A DNA stretch of 64,000 bases. Source: Terriglobales bacterium. GTDB lineage: Bacteria > Acidobacteriota > Terriglobia > Terriglobales > Acidobacteriaceae. The notes beneath the pieces were generated by a model that saw only the letters and a program-made list of their open reading frames with translations, had not been told where the DNA came from and did no database searches. Shown in pieces: positions 35,417 through 43,475 of this stretch; position 1 is the stretch's first letter; each line of letters opens with the position of its first letter. Position numbers and translations under genes: made by a program. The DNA lies in NCBI GenBank assembly GCA_035651655.1, contig DASRFG010000024.1, forward strand, positions 54,333-118,332, written 5' to 3'.

Positions 35417-35631
35417 TAGATGTTCCGGCGAGAGGGAAAGAATCTGCCATCCATTATCCCACACAGCCGTCATTGGACAGCGTCCAGTACTCAGTTAGCC
35501 ACTCGCCTAGTACGCCGAACACCGTGAGTCGCCCAGGACACTGCCCTGAACCTCTCCTTCCCATTTTGGATTGCCAAGGCCCGCGAACTGTGGTGCTCGT
35601 CACATTCAGGCTCAGGAGCTAGCGCGACAAT

Positions 35632-37185
35632 TTGCTGGTGCAAGTAGAGTCTCTCGTCCGTGAACTGCAGGGCTTCCTGGCCGACCACCGAGACGCAGTT
35701 GTCCTGGAGGATGGCGGTGTAGCTTTTGACTTAGATCGCGCGCGATATTCCATCTCTTCGAAGCACGGCAAGTGCTTGCTCCATCTATGGTCGGAGGAGC
35801 GGAATGCGGTGCGTCGTGTGCTGGACATGGACCGCCGCAACGGAGTTGTGCGCCTGGCGGTATTGCGCTTCGGGCAAACCCGCCCCTCCACCCTGGAAAT
35901 CTGCTGGGAACGCGATCGGCGGACGCCCACCGCCCGGAAGGCGGCACGTGAGAGGTACGAGCATGTACTGCAGCGGGCATTGCAACGCTGTTTGCCGGAC
36001 CTGAACCTGGTGCGGCTGAGTTCGGCCATGGACCTGGAGCACTGCTTTGGTCCGGTGTATGCGCGTGGCGTGCTGCGCAAGGGCCGCTCGGCTTTCGCGG
36101 TCCTGGGCGTGAACTCAGAAGAAATGCAGGCATCGATTGATGCGGCGCTTACGTTCGGCATCCTGTGGCTAGATAGGTGCCGGCAGTCGGAGCCTGCAAA
36201 CATCCTGGTGGAGGGGTTGAAACTGATAGTGCCGCCGGGGACCTCGGGCGTTATCCGCGAGCGTATGGCGCATCTTGACCAGGATGCCGCCAAATGGCAA
36301 CTGTTCGAAATGGACGAGCGTGAGCCATCGCTGCAAGAGCTTGATCCAAAAGATCGCGGGAACCTGGACACTCGGTTGCTGCAATGCAGTAACCCGGCTT
36401 CGGCTGAGGAGAGGTTTGCCGAATCCATGTCCCGAATGCGCGAGCTGTGCATTGGGGCAGAAATGGCCGTCATCTCGCCAGCAGAAATTGGGTTTCGTTA
36501 TCACGGGTTGGAGTTTGCGCGGGCGCGCCTGGCCACTCAAGCCAACTCATTCCGCTATGGCCAGGAAATTGTGTTTGGGGTAGCAGGCGCTGAAACCGTC
36601 TTGACCGAAGAAAATATCGAAGAATTTAAACGGATGCTGCTGACTTTGGTGGACGCTCGCCAAGCCGATGGAAGTCGGAACCAACCGCTATGGCGGATAC
36701 ACCCCGAGCGCTGGCTCGAGTCGCTAGTCAGGCGCGATGTGCGAGCGGTTGATGGAGCGCTGGAAGCGTCGCCGGTCTATAGCCAGGTGCCGGCCTTTTC
36801 AGCGTCAGACCGGGCGATGATTGACCTGTTGGCCGCCACCCGGGAGGGCCGCCTGACCGTGCTTGAACTCAAGGCAGACGAAGATATCCATTTGCCTCTC
36901 CAGGGGGTGGACTATTGGGCGCGAGTGCAATGGCATCATGCCCGCGGCGAGTTTACCCGCTTCGGCTATTTTCCTGGACGTGAACTGTCAGCGGAGTCGC
37001 CTCGATTGGTGCTGGTGTCTCCGGCGTTGCACGTCCATCCTGCGTCTGACACGGTTCTTCGCTACCTAACTCCGGAAATTGACTGGATGCTGGTTGGGGT
37101 GCAGGAACAGTGGCGGGAAGCCGTGCGGGTGGTGTTCCGAAAACGGCCATCAGATCTGCGGCAAGCCATGGTAGCAGCCGACTGA
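35632..37185 (+). CDS. Hypothetical protein with C-terminal PD-(D/E)XK nuclease-like domain
   Basis: A 517-residue protein that I do not recognise by name. The last 120 residues contain D398 in RAMIDLLAATREGRLTVLEL followed by E412 and K414 (LELK), then LPLQGVDYWARV. This D-x13-E-x-K pattern on predicted strands is that of PD-(D/E)XK nucleases such as NucS/DUF91 ('iDLLa...G.l.viElK'). The N-terminal 380 residues show no motif known to me but contain a mixed alpha/beta pattern. The start is TTG with AGGAG 14 nt upstream, so it may begin slightly later. Nuclease activity is inferred. Confidence 0.72.
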   Translation: MLVQVESLVRELQGFLADHRDAVVLEDGGVAFDLDRARYSISSKHGKCLLHLWSEERNAVRRVLDMDRRNGVVRLAVLRFGQTRPSTLEICWERDRRTPTARKAARERYEHVLQRALQRCLPDLNLVRLSSAMDLEHCFGPVYARGVLRKGRSAFAVLGVNSEEMQASIDAALTFGILWLDRCRQSEPANILVEGLKLIVPPGTSGVIRERMAHLDQDAAKWQLFEMDEREPSLQELDPKDRGNLDTRLLQCSNPASAEERFAESMSRMRELCIGAEMAVISPAEIGFRYHGLEFARARLATQANSFRYGQEIVFGVAGAETVLTEENIEEFKRMLLTLVDARQADGSRNQPLWRIHPERWLESLVRRDVRAVDGALEASPVYSQVPAFSASDRAMIDLLAATREGRLTVLELKADEDIHLPLQGVDYWARVQWHHARGEFTRFGYFPGRELSAESPRLVLVSPALHVHPASDTVLRYLTPEIDWMLVGVQEQWREAVRVVFRKRPSDLRQAMVAAD

Positions 37186-37211
37186 CATTGGCAGGGCCGC
37201 CAAACTACCGT

Positions 37212-37703
37212 CTAGTCCTTCCACGCGCCTAGCAGACGGCGGATCAAGACCAATTCTCCCAGGTGATAGGCATTGTGGTCGGCTACCAGCATGGCCTCGC
37301 GCAGTAACGTCTGGCCGTCGCCCCAGGGGATCTTGGCGAACAAATCGTTCTGGGGATCTTCAACCAGGTTCTGCATGGCCCGCAGATCAGCGCGAAAAGC
37401 TTTGATGCTCTCGTCCCACGCAGTTTCGCTGGGAGGCGCATCGCTTTTTGGCCAATATCCCTTTGGCCACTCCGCCGACACGTGCTTGCGGTTGCGGCTG
37501 AATTCGAGGATGTCCCACTGAGCCAATCTCAGGTGTTCCAATAGTCGCCAGGCAGTGTGGGGCTGGCCTCCAGGTTTTTTCCCACGCAGGGAAACCGGAA
37601 AATCTGCAATCGCCTGGTCGAACGTGGCGTGCGCGCCACCACCTTTGAGCAGGTACAGCAGATGCTCGCGCAGGGCACGGTCGGAATTACCTTTAGATTT
37701 CAT
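37212..37703 (-). CDS. DinB-like four-helix metal-binding protein
   Basis: A 163-residue protein of the DinB/YfiT superfamily, shown by the helix patterns [20 protein letters not shown] and [20 protein letters not shown] with metal-ligand histidines at the expected places ([15 protein letters not shown]). Family members are often thiol-dependent transferases or of unknown function. The start overlaps the end of the UvrC-like gene by 11 bp, so the two are coupled. Confidence 0.85.
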   Translation of the reverse strand: MKSKGNSDRALREHLLYLLKGGGAHATFDQAIADFPVSLRGKKPGGQPHTAWRLLEHLRLAQWDILEFSRNRKHVSAEWPKGYWPKSDAPPSETAWDESIKAFRADLRAMQNLVEDPQNDLFAKIPWGDGQTLLREAMLVADHNAYHLGELVLIRRLLGAWKD

Positions 37704-38901
37704 GATTACTCCCAGGTTGTTCTGAAATAGACGGGCCCACGTTTGCGGTGGAAACTGGCATGGCGTTCTCCGGTTTCTCGCCGCGGTAAACGCGTGAAAT
37801 GCCGCGAACTATGCGCCGCAGCGGCAAAGTCCCCTTTTCATCCGCGAGGAATATCTCGCCCACACGGCTGCTGCGGTAGTACCAGCGCTTTAGTATCGCC
37901 AAATGTTCCATGCGTTCGATGGCCGACGAGGGTACGGCGGCTGGAAAAGCCCCAAGCGCATCCTGCAGGCGCGATTCCATGGACTGAGATTTCCCCGCCT
38001 GTTCGGCGGATGGGGCGACGGCAAAGGTGATCGGGCCAGAAAGGCAGCTGGCCTCCACCCGAAAGATCGCGACAGAGCCTGCCTCGGCTGAGCGCTGAAC
38101 CATGACTGCCGCGAGCCGGTCGAGGCGCCGGACGATTTCAGGACGCTGGTTGAGAACAGGTGCAAGCTTTTCCAGGCGTGTGTGAGTGGCAGCCGCGGTT
38201 TCAAACTCCAGGCTGCCGGAGGCCTGATCGCGTGCCGTCGAGAGCTCCCGCACCAACGAGTGTCCGCCGCTGTCGAAGTAGGCCTGCACCCGGGCCACTT
38301 CCGCGCGGTATTCATCGTCCGTGCAGCCGCGGAAGCAAGGCGCCAGGCACATCTTCATTTCCGAGTAAATGCAGCCCGGGAAAGCTGGATCGGGATGAAG
38401 CTCATCCACACAGCGGCGCATTTTGAAGAAATCGAGGGAATCATTGGCGAATTTTTCCGCCGCCGCGCGGGAGGCGAACGGTCCGTAATAAAAAGAGCGG
38501 CCCCCGAGCTTGCCGAGGCGCGTGGTGATGGAGGCGCGTGGGTAAGCATTCTCCATGTGCATCCGGACCAGCGGGGCAAAACGGAACTTCATCCGCCTGC
38601 CATAACTCTCTGGAAATGTGCGGCGGAGAACCTGATAAAGCAGGAGCCCGGATTCAAATTCGGAACCGCTCGCCGTGAACTCAATGTGTGCGACTCGAGC
38701 CCGCAAATTCAGTCGGCGGCTTGGCTCATCGGGGCGGCCCAGAAGGCGAATCAGTCGGCGGCGCAGGTTTGCTGTTTTGCTGACATACGGCTCCTGCCCA
38801 GGCTCGCTCGCCCACAACATGAAGACCGCCGGGCCGGCCGGCACAGCGGCAAAGATCTCGGCATCGCGTTCCGGGACGAACTCGAGCCGATGAGCGAGCA
38901 T
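37693..38901 (-). CDS. UvrC-like protein with degenerate GIY-YIG domain, no RNase H domain
   Basis: A 402-residue relative of the UvrC N-terminal half. The order is that of UvrC: GIY-YIG region, [28 protein letters not shown], the four-Cys cluster (C..C..CLAPC) and a UVR-like helix ([18 protein letters not shown]). The GIY motif reads AVF, YVGKA reads YVSKT, and the position of the catalytic Glu in 'EALLLE' appears to be Tyr (SGLLLYQ). The C-terminal endonuclease and helix-hairpin-helix domains are absent. It is therefore probably a non-cleaving paralogue. Confidence 0.78.
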   Translation of the reverse strand: MLAHRLEFVPERDAEIFAAVPAGPAVFMLWASEPGQEPYVSKTANLRRRLIRLLGRPDEPSRRLNLRARVAHIEFTASGSEFESGLLLYQVLRRTFPESYGRRMKFRFAPLVRMHMENAYPRASITTRLGKLGGRSFYYGPFASRAAAEKFANDSLDFFKMRRCVDELHPDPAFPGCIYSEMKMCLAPCFRGCTDDEYRAEVARVQAYFDSGGHSLVRELSTARDQASGSLEFETAAATHTRLEKLAPVLNQRPEIVRRLDRLAAVMVQRSAEAGSVAIFRVEASCLSGPITFAVAPSAEQAGKSQSMESRLQDALGAFPAAVPSSAIERMEHLAILKRWYYRSSRVGEIFLADEKGTLPLRRIVRGISRVYRGEKPENAMPVSTANVGPSISEQPGSNHEI

Positions 38902-38908
38902 GCTTCAG

Positions 38909-38936
38909 TTAACCACACAGGGCCCGAGGAACACAG
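38909..38936. repeat. Fragment of repeat family C
   Basis: TTAACCACACAGGGCCCGAGG, an imperfect arm of the CCACAGAGG repeat, lies directly upstream of the complete copy 2. Confidence 0.5.
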
Positions 38937-38949
38937 TTAGACAAGATGC

Positions 38950-39155
38950 TTCGCCACAAAGGACACGAAGTAGCACGAAGGAGTTTTGTCTTTAACCACA
39001 GAGGGCACAGAAGAAAACAGAGGTAAATCGAGAAACAAACAATCGCTAATCCAGAGGGCCAAGTCTCCCAAATTTTAGAATCCTTTGTGATCCTTCGTGC
39101 CCTTTTTGGTGAAGGTGTCTTGTGTTTCTGTGTTCCTCTGTGCCCTCTGTGGTTG
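38950..39155. repeat. Long CCACAGAGG-type inverted repeat (family C, complete copy 2)
   Basis: The left arm contains CCACAAAGGACACGAAGTAG, GCACGAAGGAG and AACCACAGAGGGCACAG. The right arm returns as TCCTTTGTGATCCTTCGTGC, GTTCCTCTGTGCCCTCTGTGG and TT. It fills the 263-bp gap between the UvrC-like and DnaC-like genes and resembles copy 1 upstream of gyrA. Confidence 0.8.
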
Positions 39156-39164
39156 ATTTGGTTT

Positions 39165-39974
39165 TTATCTGAAGCTGGCGTTGCGGAATTTCTCGCGATA
39201 GTCCTGGCCCTCCAGCTTCACAATCCGGCACATTTCGTGAAGCCGAGAACGCATGCGCTCTCCAATACGATCGCCAAGGGTCTCGCCGCGGGCGGCATCA
39301 TCTGCGGCTTCGCGGCTGCGGCTGCTGAGATTTCCGCGGGCCTCTCGCGCCGGCAGATTGGGAAAGTTGGTCGTAATAATGGTAGTGCGATTGTTGTTAT
39401 AGCGGGTGTTCAGGATCAAGCTGACGGTATCCCATACCCACTCTGTGGGCTTCACCGCTCCCAATTCGTCTAATACCAGCACTTCGGTCTCAAAAACTGG
39501 CTGCAGGACCTGGAGTTCGGTGGCCTGCACCGAGCTGTTATAGGAATTTTGAATTTGCTTCAGCAATTCGCGGTAGTCGTAGAACAGACACGCAATGCCT
39601 TTGGTGGTGAGCAGCTCTTTGATGATGCCGACGGCCAGATGAGTCTTGCCGACCCCGATACTGCCAATCAAAAGCAAGCCGGTAGTATCCACGGGATACT
39701 CTTCAACAAACTTGCAGGCCGCCATGCGGGCCGGAGCAAGCTTGCCATGTGGTCCTTCGAACTCGAAGTTCGAAAGCTCGCAGTGTTCATAACGTTTGGG
39801 GATACGCGCCTGCTGCAGCAATCGCTCGCGGCGGTCACGGACGGCGCAGTCACAGCGCGTAACCCTGCGCGCGTTCGTCGAGCCGGAGGCCGATTGCGCC
39901 GCTAATTCGACGCTTGCGAGCGCCTTCCAGCCAGTTCCATCACAAACGGGACAAACGTCGAGGGAGGCCTTCAT
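39165..39974 (-). CDS. DnaC/IstB-like AAA+ helicase loader with N-terminal zinc motif
   Basis: A 269-residue AAA+ ATPase with an N-terminal CPVC...CDC motif (probable zinc site), RIPKRYEHCELSNFEF, Walker A LLLIGSIGVGKTHLAVGII, Walker B VLVLDELGAVKP and sensor 1 TTIITTNFPN. The layout matches DnaC/DnaI-type replicative-helicase loaders and phage relatives. A zinc N-domain is as in DnaI. No transposase is adjacent, which argues against IstB. A chromosomal loader role is inferred. Confidence 0.87.
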   Translation of the reverse strand: MKASLDVCPVCDGTGWKALASVELAAQSASGSTNARRVTRCDCAVRDRRERLLQQARIPKRYEHCELSNFEFEGPHGKLAPARMAACKFVEEYPVDTTGLLLIGSIGVGKTHLAVGIIKELLTTKGIACLFYDYRELLKQIQNSYNSSVQATELQVLQPVFETEVLVLDELGAVKPTEWVWDTVSLILNTRYNNNRTTIITTNFPNLPAREARGNLSSRSREAADDAARGETLGDRIGERMRSRLHEMCRIVKLEGQDYREKFRNASFR

Positions 39975-40158
39975 GAACTATGTGGGTATTTTTTCGGTCA
40001 ATGTGACTGTGCACCAGCACGACGGTAACACGCAAGGACAAAGCAGCGACCTTCTGTGTACAACTTGTGGACTTGTGCTCCGAGTTGTGGAATACGAAGT
40101 CTCAGTACTGCTTGACACATGAACCGAGGAAGAAACCTGACATAAAGGTGAAACAGTA

Positions 40159-40188
40159 TGGCAAGAGGCTCTCCCAATGAGCCTTGCG
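40159..40188 (+). other. Hairpins in the 426-bp gap before aceB
   Basis: GCAAGAGGCTC pairs with GAGCCTTGC (one 2-nt bulge) at about 40163-40188. A second hairpin, CCTCA-CAAAA-TGAGG, lies near 40300-40315. No gene is seen in 39975-40400. TTGACA at 40112-40117 has no well-spaced -10. Confidence 0.35.
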
Positions 40189-40377
40189 GTAGCGACTAAG
40201 TGGCTAATTTCTGACTACATACATTGCGCTGGCGAGCTCCGGCTTGGCAGAAGGATTGCCCATGCTCCCATGGCCGAAGGTCATCCTGCCTTGGTCGCCT
40301 CACAAAATGAGGTGAGCTGCAGCACAACCGGGGATTAAGGTTTGGCTTCTAAACGGAGCGTCATGACCGAACGTCAG

Positions 40378-40396
40378 TGACAAAAATTGTCAGGAG
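40378..40396 (+). promoter_or_regulatory. Hairpin at the aceB ribosome binding site
   Basis: TGACAA-AAA-TTGTCA (40378-40392) runs straight into the AGGAG (40392-40396) of aceB. Folding or protein binding here could control initiation. Confidence 0.45.
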
Positions 40397-40400
40397 TGCC

Positions 40401-41981
40401 ATGGCAGTTTCGCCAGTCAATTTGCGGCAAATGGTGGGATTCACGGTCAACACGGCTCCGGCTGGAGCAGCCGAGCGCGATCTCCAAGCGGGCTTTTTGG
40501 AGTTCCTGGAGCCTCTGCACAGGCGGTTCACTCCCGGGCAGCAATTTCTTATTGAAAAGCGCCTTCAAGCCCTGGCTGACGCGCATCGCGGCCGCTTGCC
40601 GAATCACTTGCCGCCCTCGGAAGCCACCAAGGGCGACTGGCGTATCGGGTTGCCGGAATGGTGCGCCGACCAGCGCAACCAGATGACCGGCCCCGCAGAT
40701 GACGCGGAGCTTGTGGTCAAAATGCTCAACTCCGGCGCACCCGGAGTGATGCTCGACCTCGAAGACTCCACGGCCAACGAATGGGGACACCAACACCTGG
40801 GAGTAGAAAATATCCTCGAAGCCCTCCGTGGCAAGCTGACCTACTTCGATAAGAAGCGCAATCAGGTAGTGGGCATCAAGCCCAGTAAGACGGTCATCTG
40901 GATACGGCCTCGGGGATTGCACATCAGCCAGGGTGGAGTTTTCGGGGATGAGCCGGTTGCAGCCTCGCTGTTCGACGTAGCCAGCATCGTGTACCGGATT
41001 GACCCGAGCGAGCTGAAGCACCCGCTCGCTATCTACATTCCCAAGTCAGAATCCGCAGAGGAGGCGCTTTGGTGGCGAGACCTGTTTCAAGCGCTGGCCG
41101 AAGCTCGCGGTCTGCCGCATGACTTTATTAAGTGCATGGCCCTGGTGGAGTCACATCCGTTGGCATACCAGATGGAGGAGTTCCTCTTCAATCTACGCGA
41201 GCACATCCTGGGGTTGAATCTGGGCCGCTGGGACTACATGGCCAGCCTGATCCACTTCAATTTGAACGATCCCGAATGGGTGCTTCCGGATCGCAACACC
41301 ATTCCCCACGATGTGTCGTTCTTCCAGCGGCTGCGGGAGTTGTTGCCGGAAATTTGTCACAAACGCAGAGCACTTGCGATTGGCGGCATGACCGCCCTTT
41401 ATCCAAGCCGCGAAGATGCCGAGCTGAATGCCCGCGCTCTGGCGGGTCTGGCAAAAGACAAGAAGAACGAGGCCGATTCCCTAATGGATGGCGCCTGGAC
41501 CGGCCATCCCGACCAGAACCAGATTGCCATTGAACAGTTTCCCAATCCTAACCAGATAAACGTGCGTCGGCCCGGGGCGGAACGGTATCCGGACTTGCGA
41601 CCAGCTCCCACAGGCGTCGGGCAGAAGACCCTGGCCGGCACTCGGGCCGCAATTCGCACCGTGATTCGCTATCGCAACGGGGTGCTGAATGGCAAAGGCG
41701 CCAGCCTGCTCGACGGCTACATGGAAGATTTGGCAACAGACCGCATCTACAGATTGATGCTGGCGCAGCGCATGAAGCACGGCCGCGCCGCGGAAGTGAA
41801 AGATGAATCGGGGAACCTGGTGGAGCACACGCCAGAACTGATCCACGGACTTTTTGATGAAGAGCTGGAAAAGATCATTGCCAATCCGGCCCGCGCTGAC
41901 CTGGGAACGCCGGAAACATTCCGCGAAGCGCGACGCATCAGTGAGGCGATGGTAGTAAATGGCGAGTTCGACCCAGTTTGA
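40401..41981 (+). CDS. aceB: Malate synthase A
   Basis: It condenses glyoxylate and acetyl-CoA to malate, the second step of the glyoxylate shunt. The 526-residue A-type enzyme has the TIM-barrel motifs GVMLDLEDSTANEWGH, KTVIWIRPRGLHISQGG, LEVP-region IYIPKSESAEEALWWRDLF, LGRWDYMASLIHF and the C-terminal catalytic region TDRIYRLMLAQRM. ATG 40401 with AGGAG 4 nt upstream is chosen over a GTG at 40377. aceA follows after 48 nt. Confidence 0.97.
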   Translation: MAVSPVNLRQMVGFTVNTAPAGAAERDLQAGFLEFLEPLHRRFTPGQQFLIEKRLQALADAHRGRLPNHLPPSEATKGDWRIGLPEWCADQRNQMTGPADDAELVVKMLNSGAPGVMLDLEDSTANEWGHQHLGVENILEALRGKLTYFDKKRNQVVGIKPSKTVIWIRPRGLHISQGGVFGDEPVAASLFDVASIVYRIDPSELKHPLAIYIPKSESAEEALWWRDLFQALAEARGLPHDFIKCMALVESHPLAYQMEEFLFNLREHILGLNLGRWDYMASLIHFNLNDPEWVLPDRNTIPHDVSFFQRLRELLPEICHKRRALAIGGMTALYPSREDAELNARALAGLAKDKKNEADSLMDGAWTGHPDQNQIAIEQFPNPNQINVRRPGAERYPDLRPAPTGVGQKTLAGTRAAIRTVIRYRNGVLNGKGASLLDGYMEDLATDRIYRLMLAQRMKHGRAAEVKDESGNLVEHTPELIHGLFDEELEKIIANPARADLGTPETFREARRISEAMVVNGEFDPV

Positions 41982-42029
41982 GGACCGCGTCTAGCGCGGA
42001 GAGTGTAAGGAAAGAAAGGAAGTACCAAC

Positions 42030-43400
42030 GTGGCAACTAACGGAAAGAATGTCAACGGAAAGAATGGCAATGGAAAGAACGGCAATGGAAAGACCAGCTC
42101 GGACTGGACCACCGCGAAAAGATGGCTAGGCGTGATGCGTCCCTACAGCGCGGAAGACGTCGCTCGGATCAGCGGCTCGGTTCATATCGAGCACACGCTG
42201 GCGCGTATGGGAGCGGAGCGGTTATGGGACATGCTGCAAAACGAGTCCCACGTTACGGCGCTCGGCGCAATGACGGGAAACCAGGCAATCCAGCAAGTGC
42301 AGGCCGGTTTGAAAGCCATTTACGTCAGCGGCTGGCAAGTGGCGGCGGACGCGAATAATGCCGGGCAGATGTATCCCGATCAGAGTTTGTACCCAGCGGA
42401 CAGCGTGCCCAACGTGGTACGACGTATCAATAATGCGCTGCAGAGAGCCGATGAGATCCACAACGCCCAGGGAAACAACACCACGAACTGGTTCGCACCC
42501 TTGATCGCTGATGCAGAAGCCGGCTTCGGCGGGTGTTTGAATGCCTTCGAGTTGATGAAGGGAATGATTGAAGCGGGCGCTGCTTGCGTCCATTTCGAGG
42601 ACCAGCTTTCGTCAGCGAAGAAGTGCGGGCACTTGGGCGGGAAAGTATTGGTGCCTACCAGTGAAGCGATCCAGAAATTGGTGGCGGCCCGATTGGCGGC
42701 GGATGTTATGGGTGTGCCTACCTTGATCCTGGCACGGACGGACGCCAACAGCGCCCGCCTTTTAACCAGCGATATTGACCCGCGCGACCGCGAATTTCTT
42801 TCAGGCGGGCGCACCGCCGAGGGTTTTTACAATATCCGCGGAGGATTGGAATCCGCTATCGCTCGCGGTATTGCTTACGCTCCTTATGCGGACCTGATTT
42901 GGTGCGAGACCGCCGAACCCAATCTTGAAGAGGCGCGGCGATTCGCAGACGCGGTGCAAGCCCACTTCCCCAGTAAATTGCTGGCGTACAACTGCTCACC
43001 ATCATTTAATTGGAAGAAGAAGCTGGACGACGCCACGATTGCGCGCTTCCAGACTGAGCTTGCGGCTATGGGTTACAAGTTCCAGTTCATTACGCTGGCG
43101 GGTTTCCACGCCTTAAATCTGAGCATGTTCGAGCTGGCACGAGGATTCAAAGACAACGGAATGACGGCCTACTCCCGTCTGCAGGAGAAGGAGTTCAACC
43201 GGGAGAAGGGCTACGGCTACGAGGCGGTGAAACACCAGAGTTTTGTGGGTACGGGATATTTCGACCAGGTGGCGCAGATCATTGCCGGTGGAGCATCATC
43301 CACTCTGGCGTTGAAGGGGTCAACCGAGCAGGAGCAGTTCGAGGAAGCCATTCTGCCCCCTCCGGTTACCGCCACCACGCCCGCGAAGCGAGTGGCCTAA
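42030..43400 (+). CDS. aceA: Isocitrate lyase
   Basis: It cleaves isocitrate to succinate and glyoxylate. The 456-residue protein has the catalytic signature [15 protein letters not shown] (nucleophilic Cys in KKCGH), [31 protein letters not shown] and [12 protein letters not shown] repetitive N-terminus ([18 protein letters not shown]) is encoded by a 15-nt tandem repeat. The start is GTG after an AAGGAAAGAAAGGAAG tract. With aceB it forms a complete shunt for growth on acetate or fatty acids. Confidence 0.97.
   Translation: MATNGKNVNGKNGNGKNGNGKTSSDWTTAKRWLGVMRPYSAEDVARISGSVHIEHTLARMGAERLWDMLQNESHVTALGAMTGNQAIQQVQAGLKAIYVSGWQVAADANNAGQMYPDQSLYPADSVPNVVRRINNALQRADEIHNAQGNNTTNWFAPLIADAEAGFGGCLNAFELMKGMIEAGAACVHFEDQLSSAKKCGHLGGKVLVPTSEAIQKLVAARLAADVMGVPTLILARTDANSARLLTSDIDPRDREFLSGGRTAEGFYNIRGGLESAIARGIAYAPYADLIWCETAEPNLEEARRFADAVQAHFPSKLLAYNCSPSFNWKKKLDDATIARFQTELAAMGYKFQFITLAGFHALNLSMFELARGFKDNGMTAYSRLQEKEFNREKGYGYEAVKHQSFVGTGYFDQVAQIIAGGASSTLALKGSTEQEQFEEAILPPPVTATTPAKRVA
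42042..42092 (+). repeat. 15-nt tandem repeat at the aceA N-terminus
   Basis: Three copies and a partial fourth of GGAAAGAAYGKCAAY encode GKN(V/G)N units. In-frame slippage would change only the disordered N-terminal tail. Confidence 0.8.
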
Positions 43401-43475
43401 AGCCTTAGCCGCATACAAATCTTCTGAATTGCTGGCACCACGGACAGGTGGAACTTTCATCCAACCACCTGCGCC

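Noticed and set aside
39165..39974. IstB transposition helper of an IS21 element
   Set aside because: No istA-type transposase or terminal repeats nearby; the N-terminal zinc motif fits helicase loaders better.
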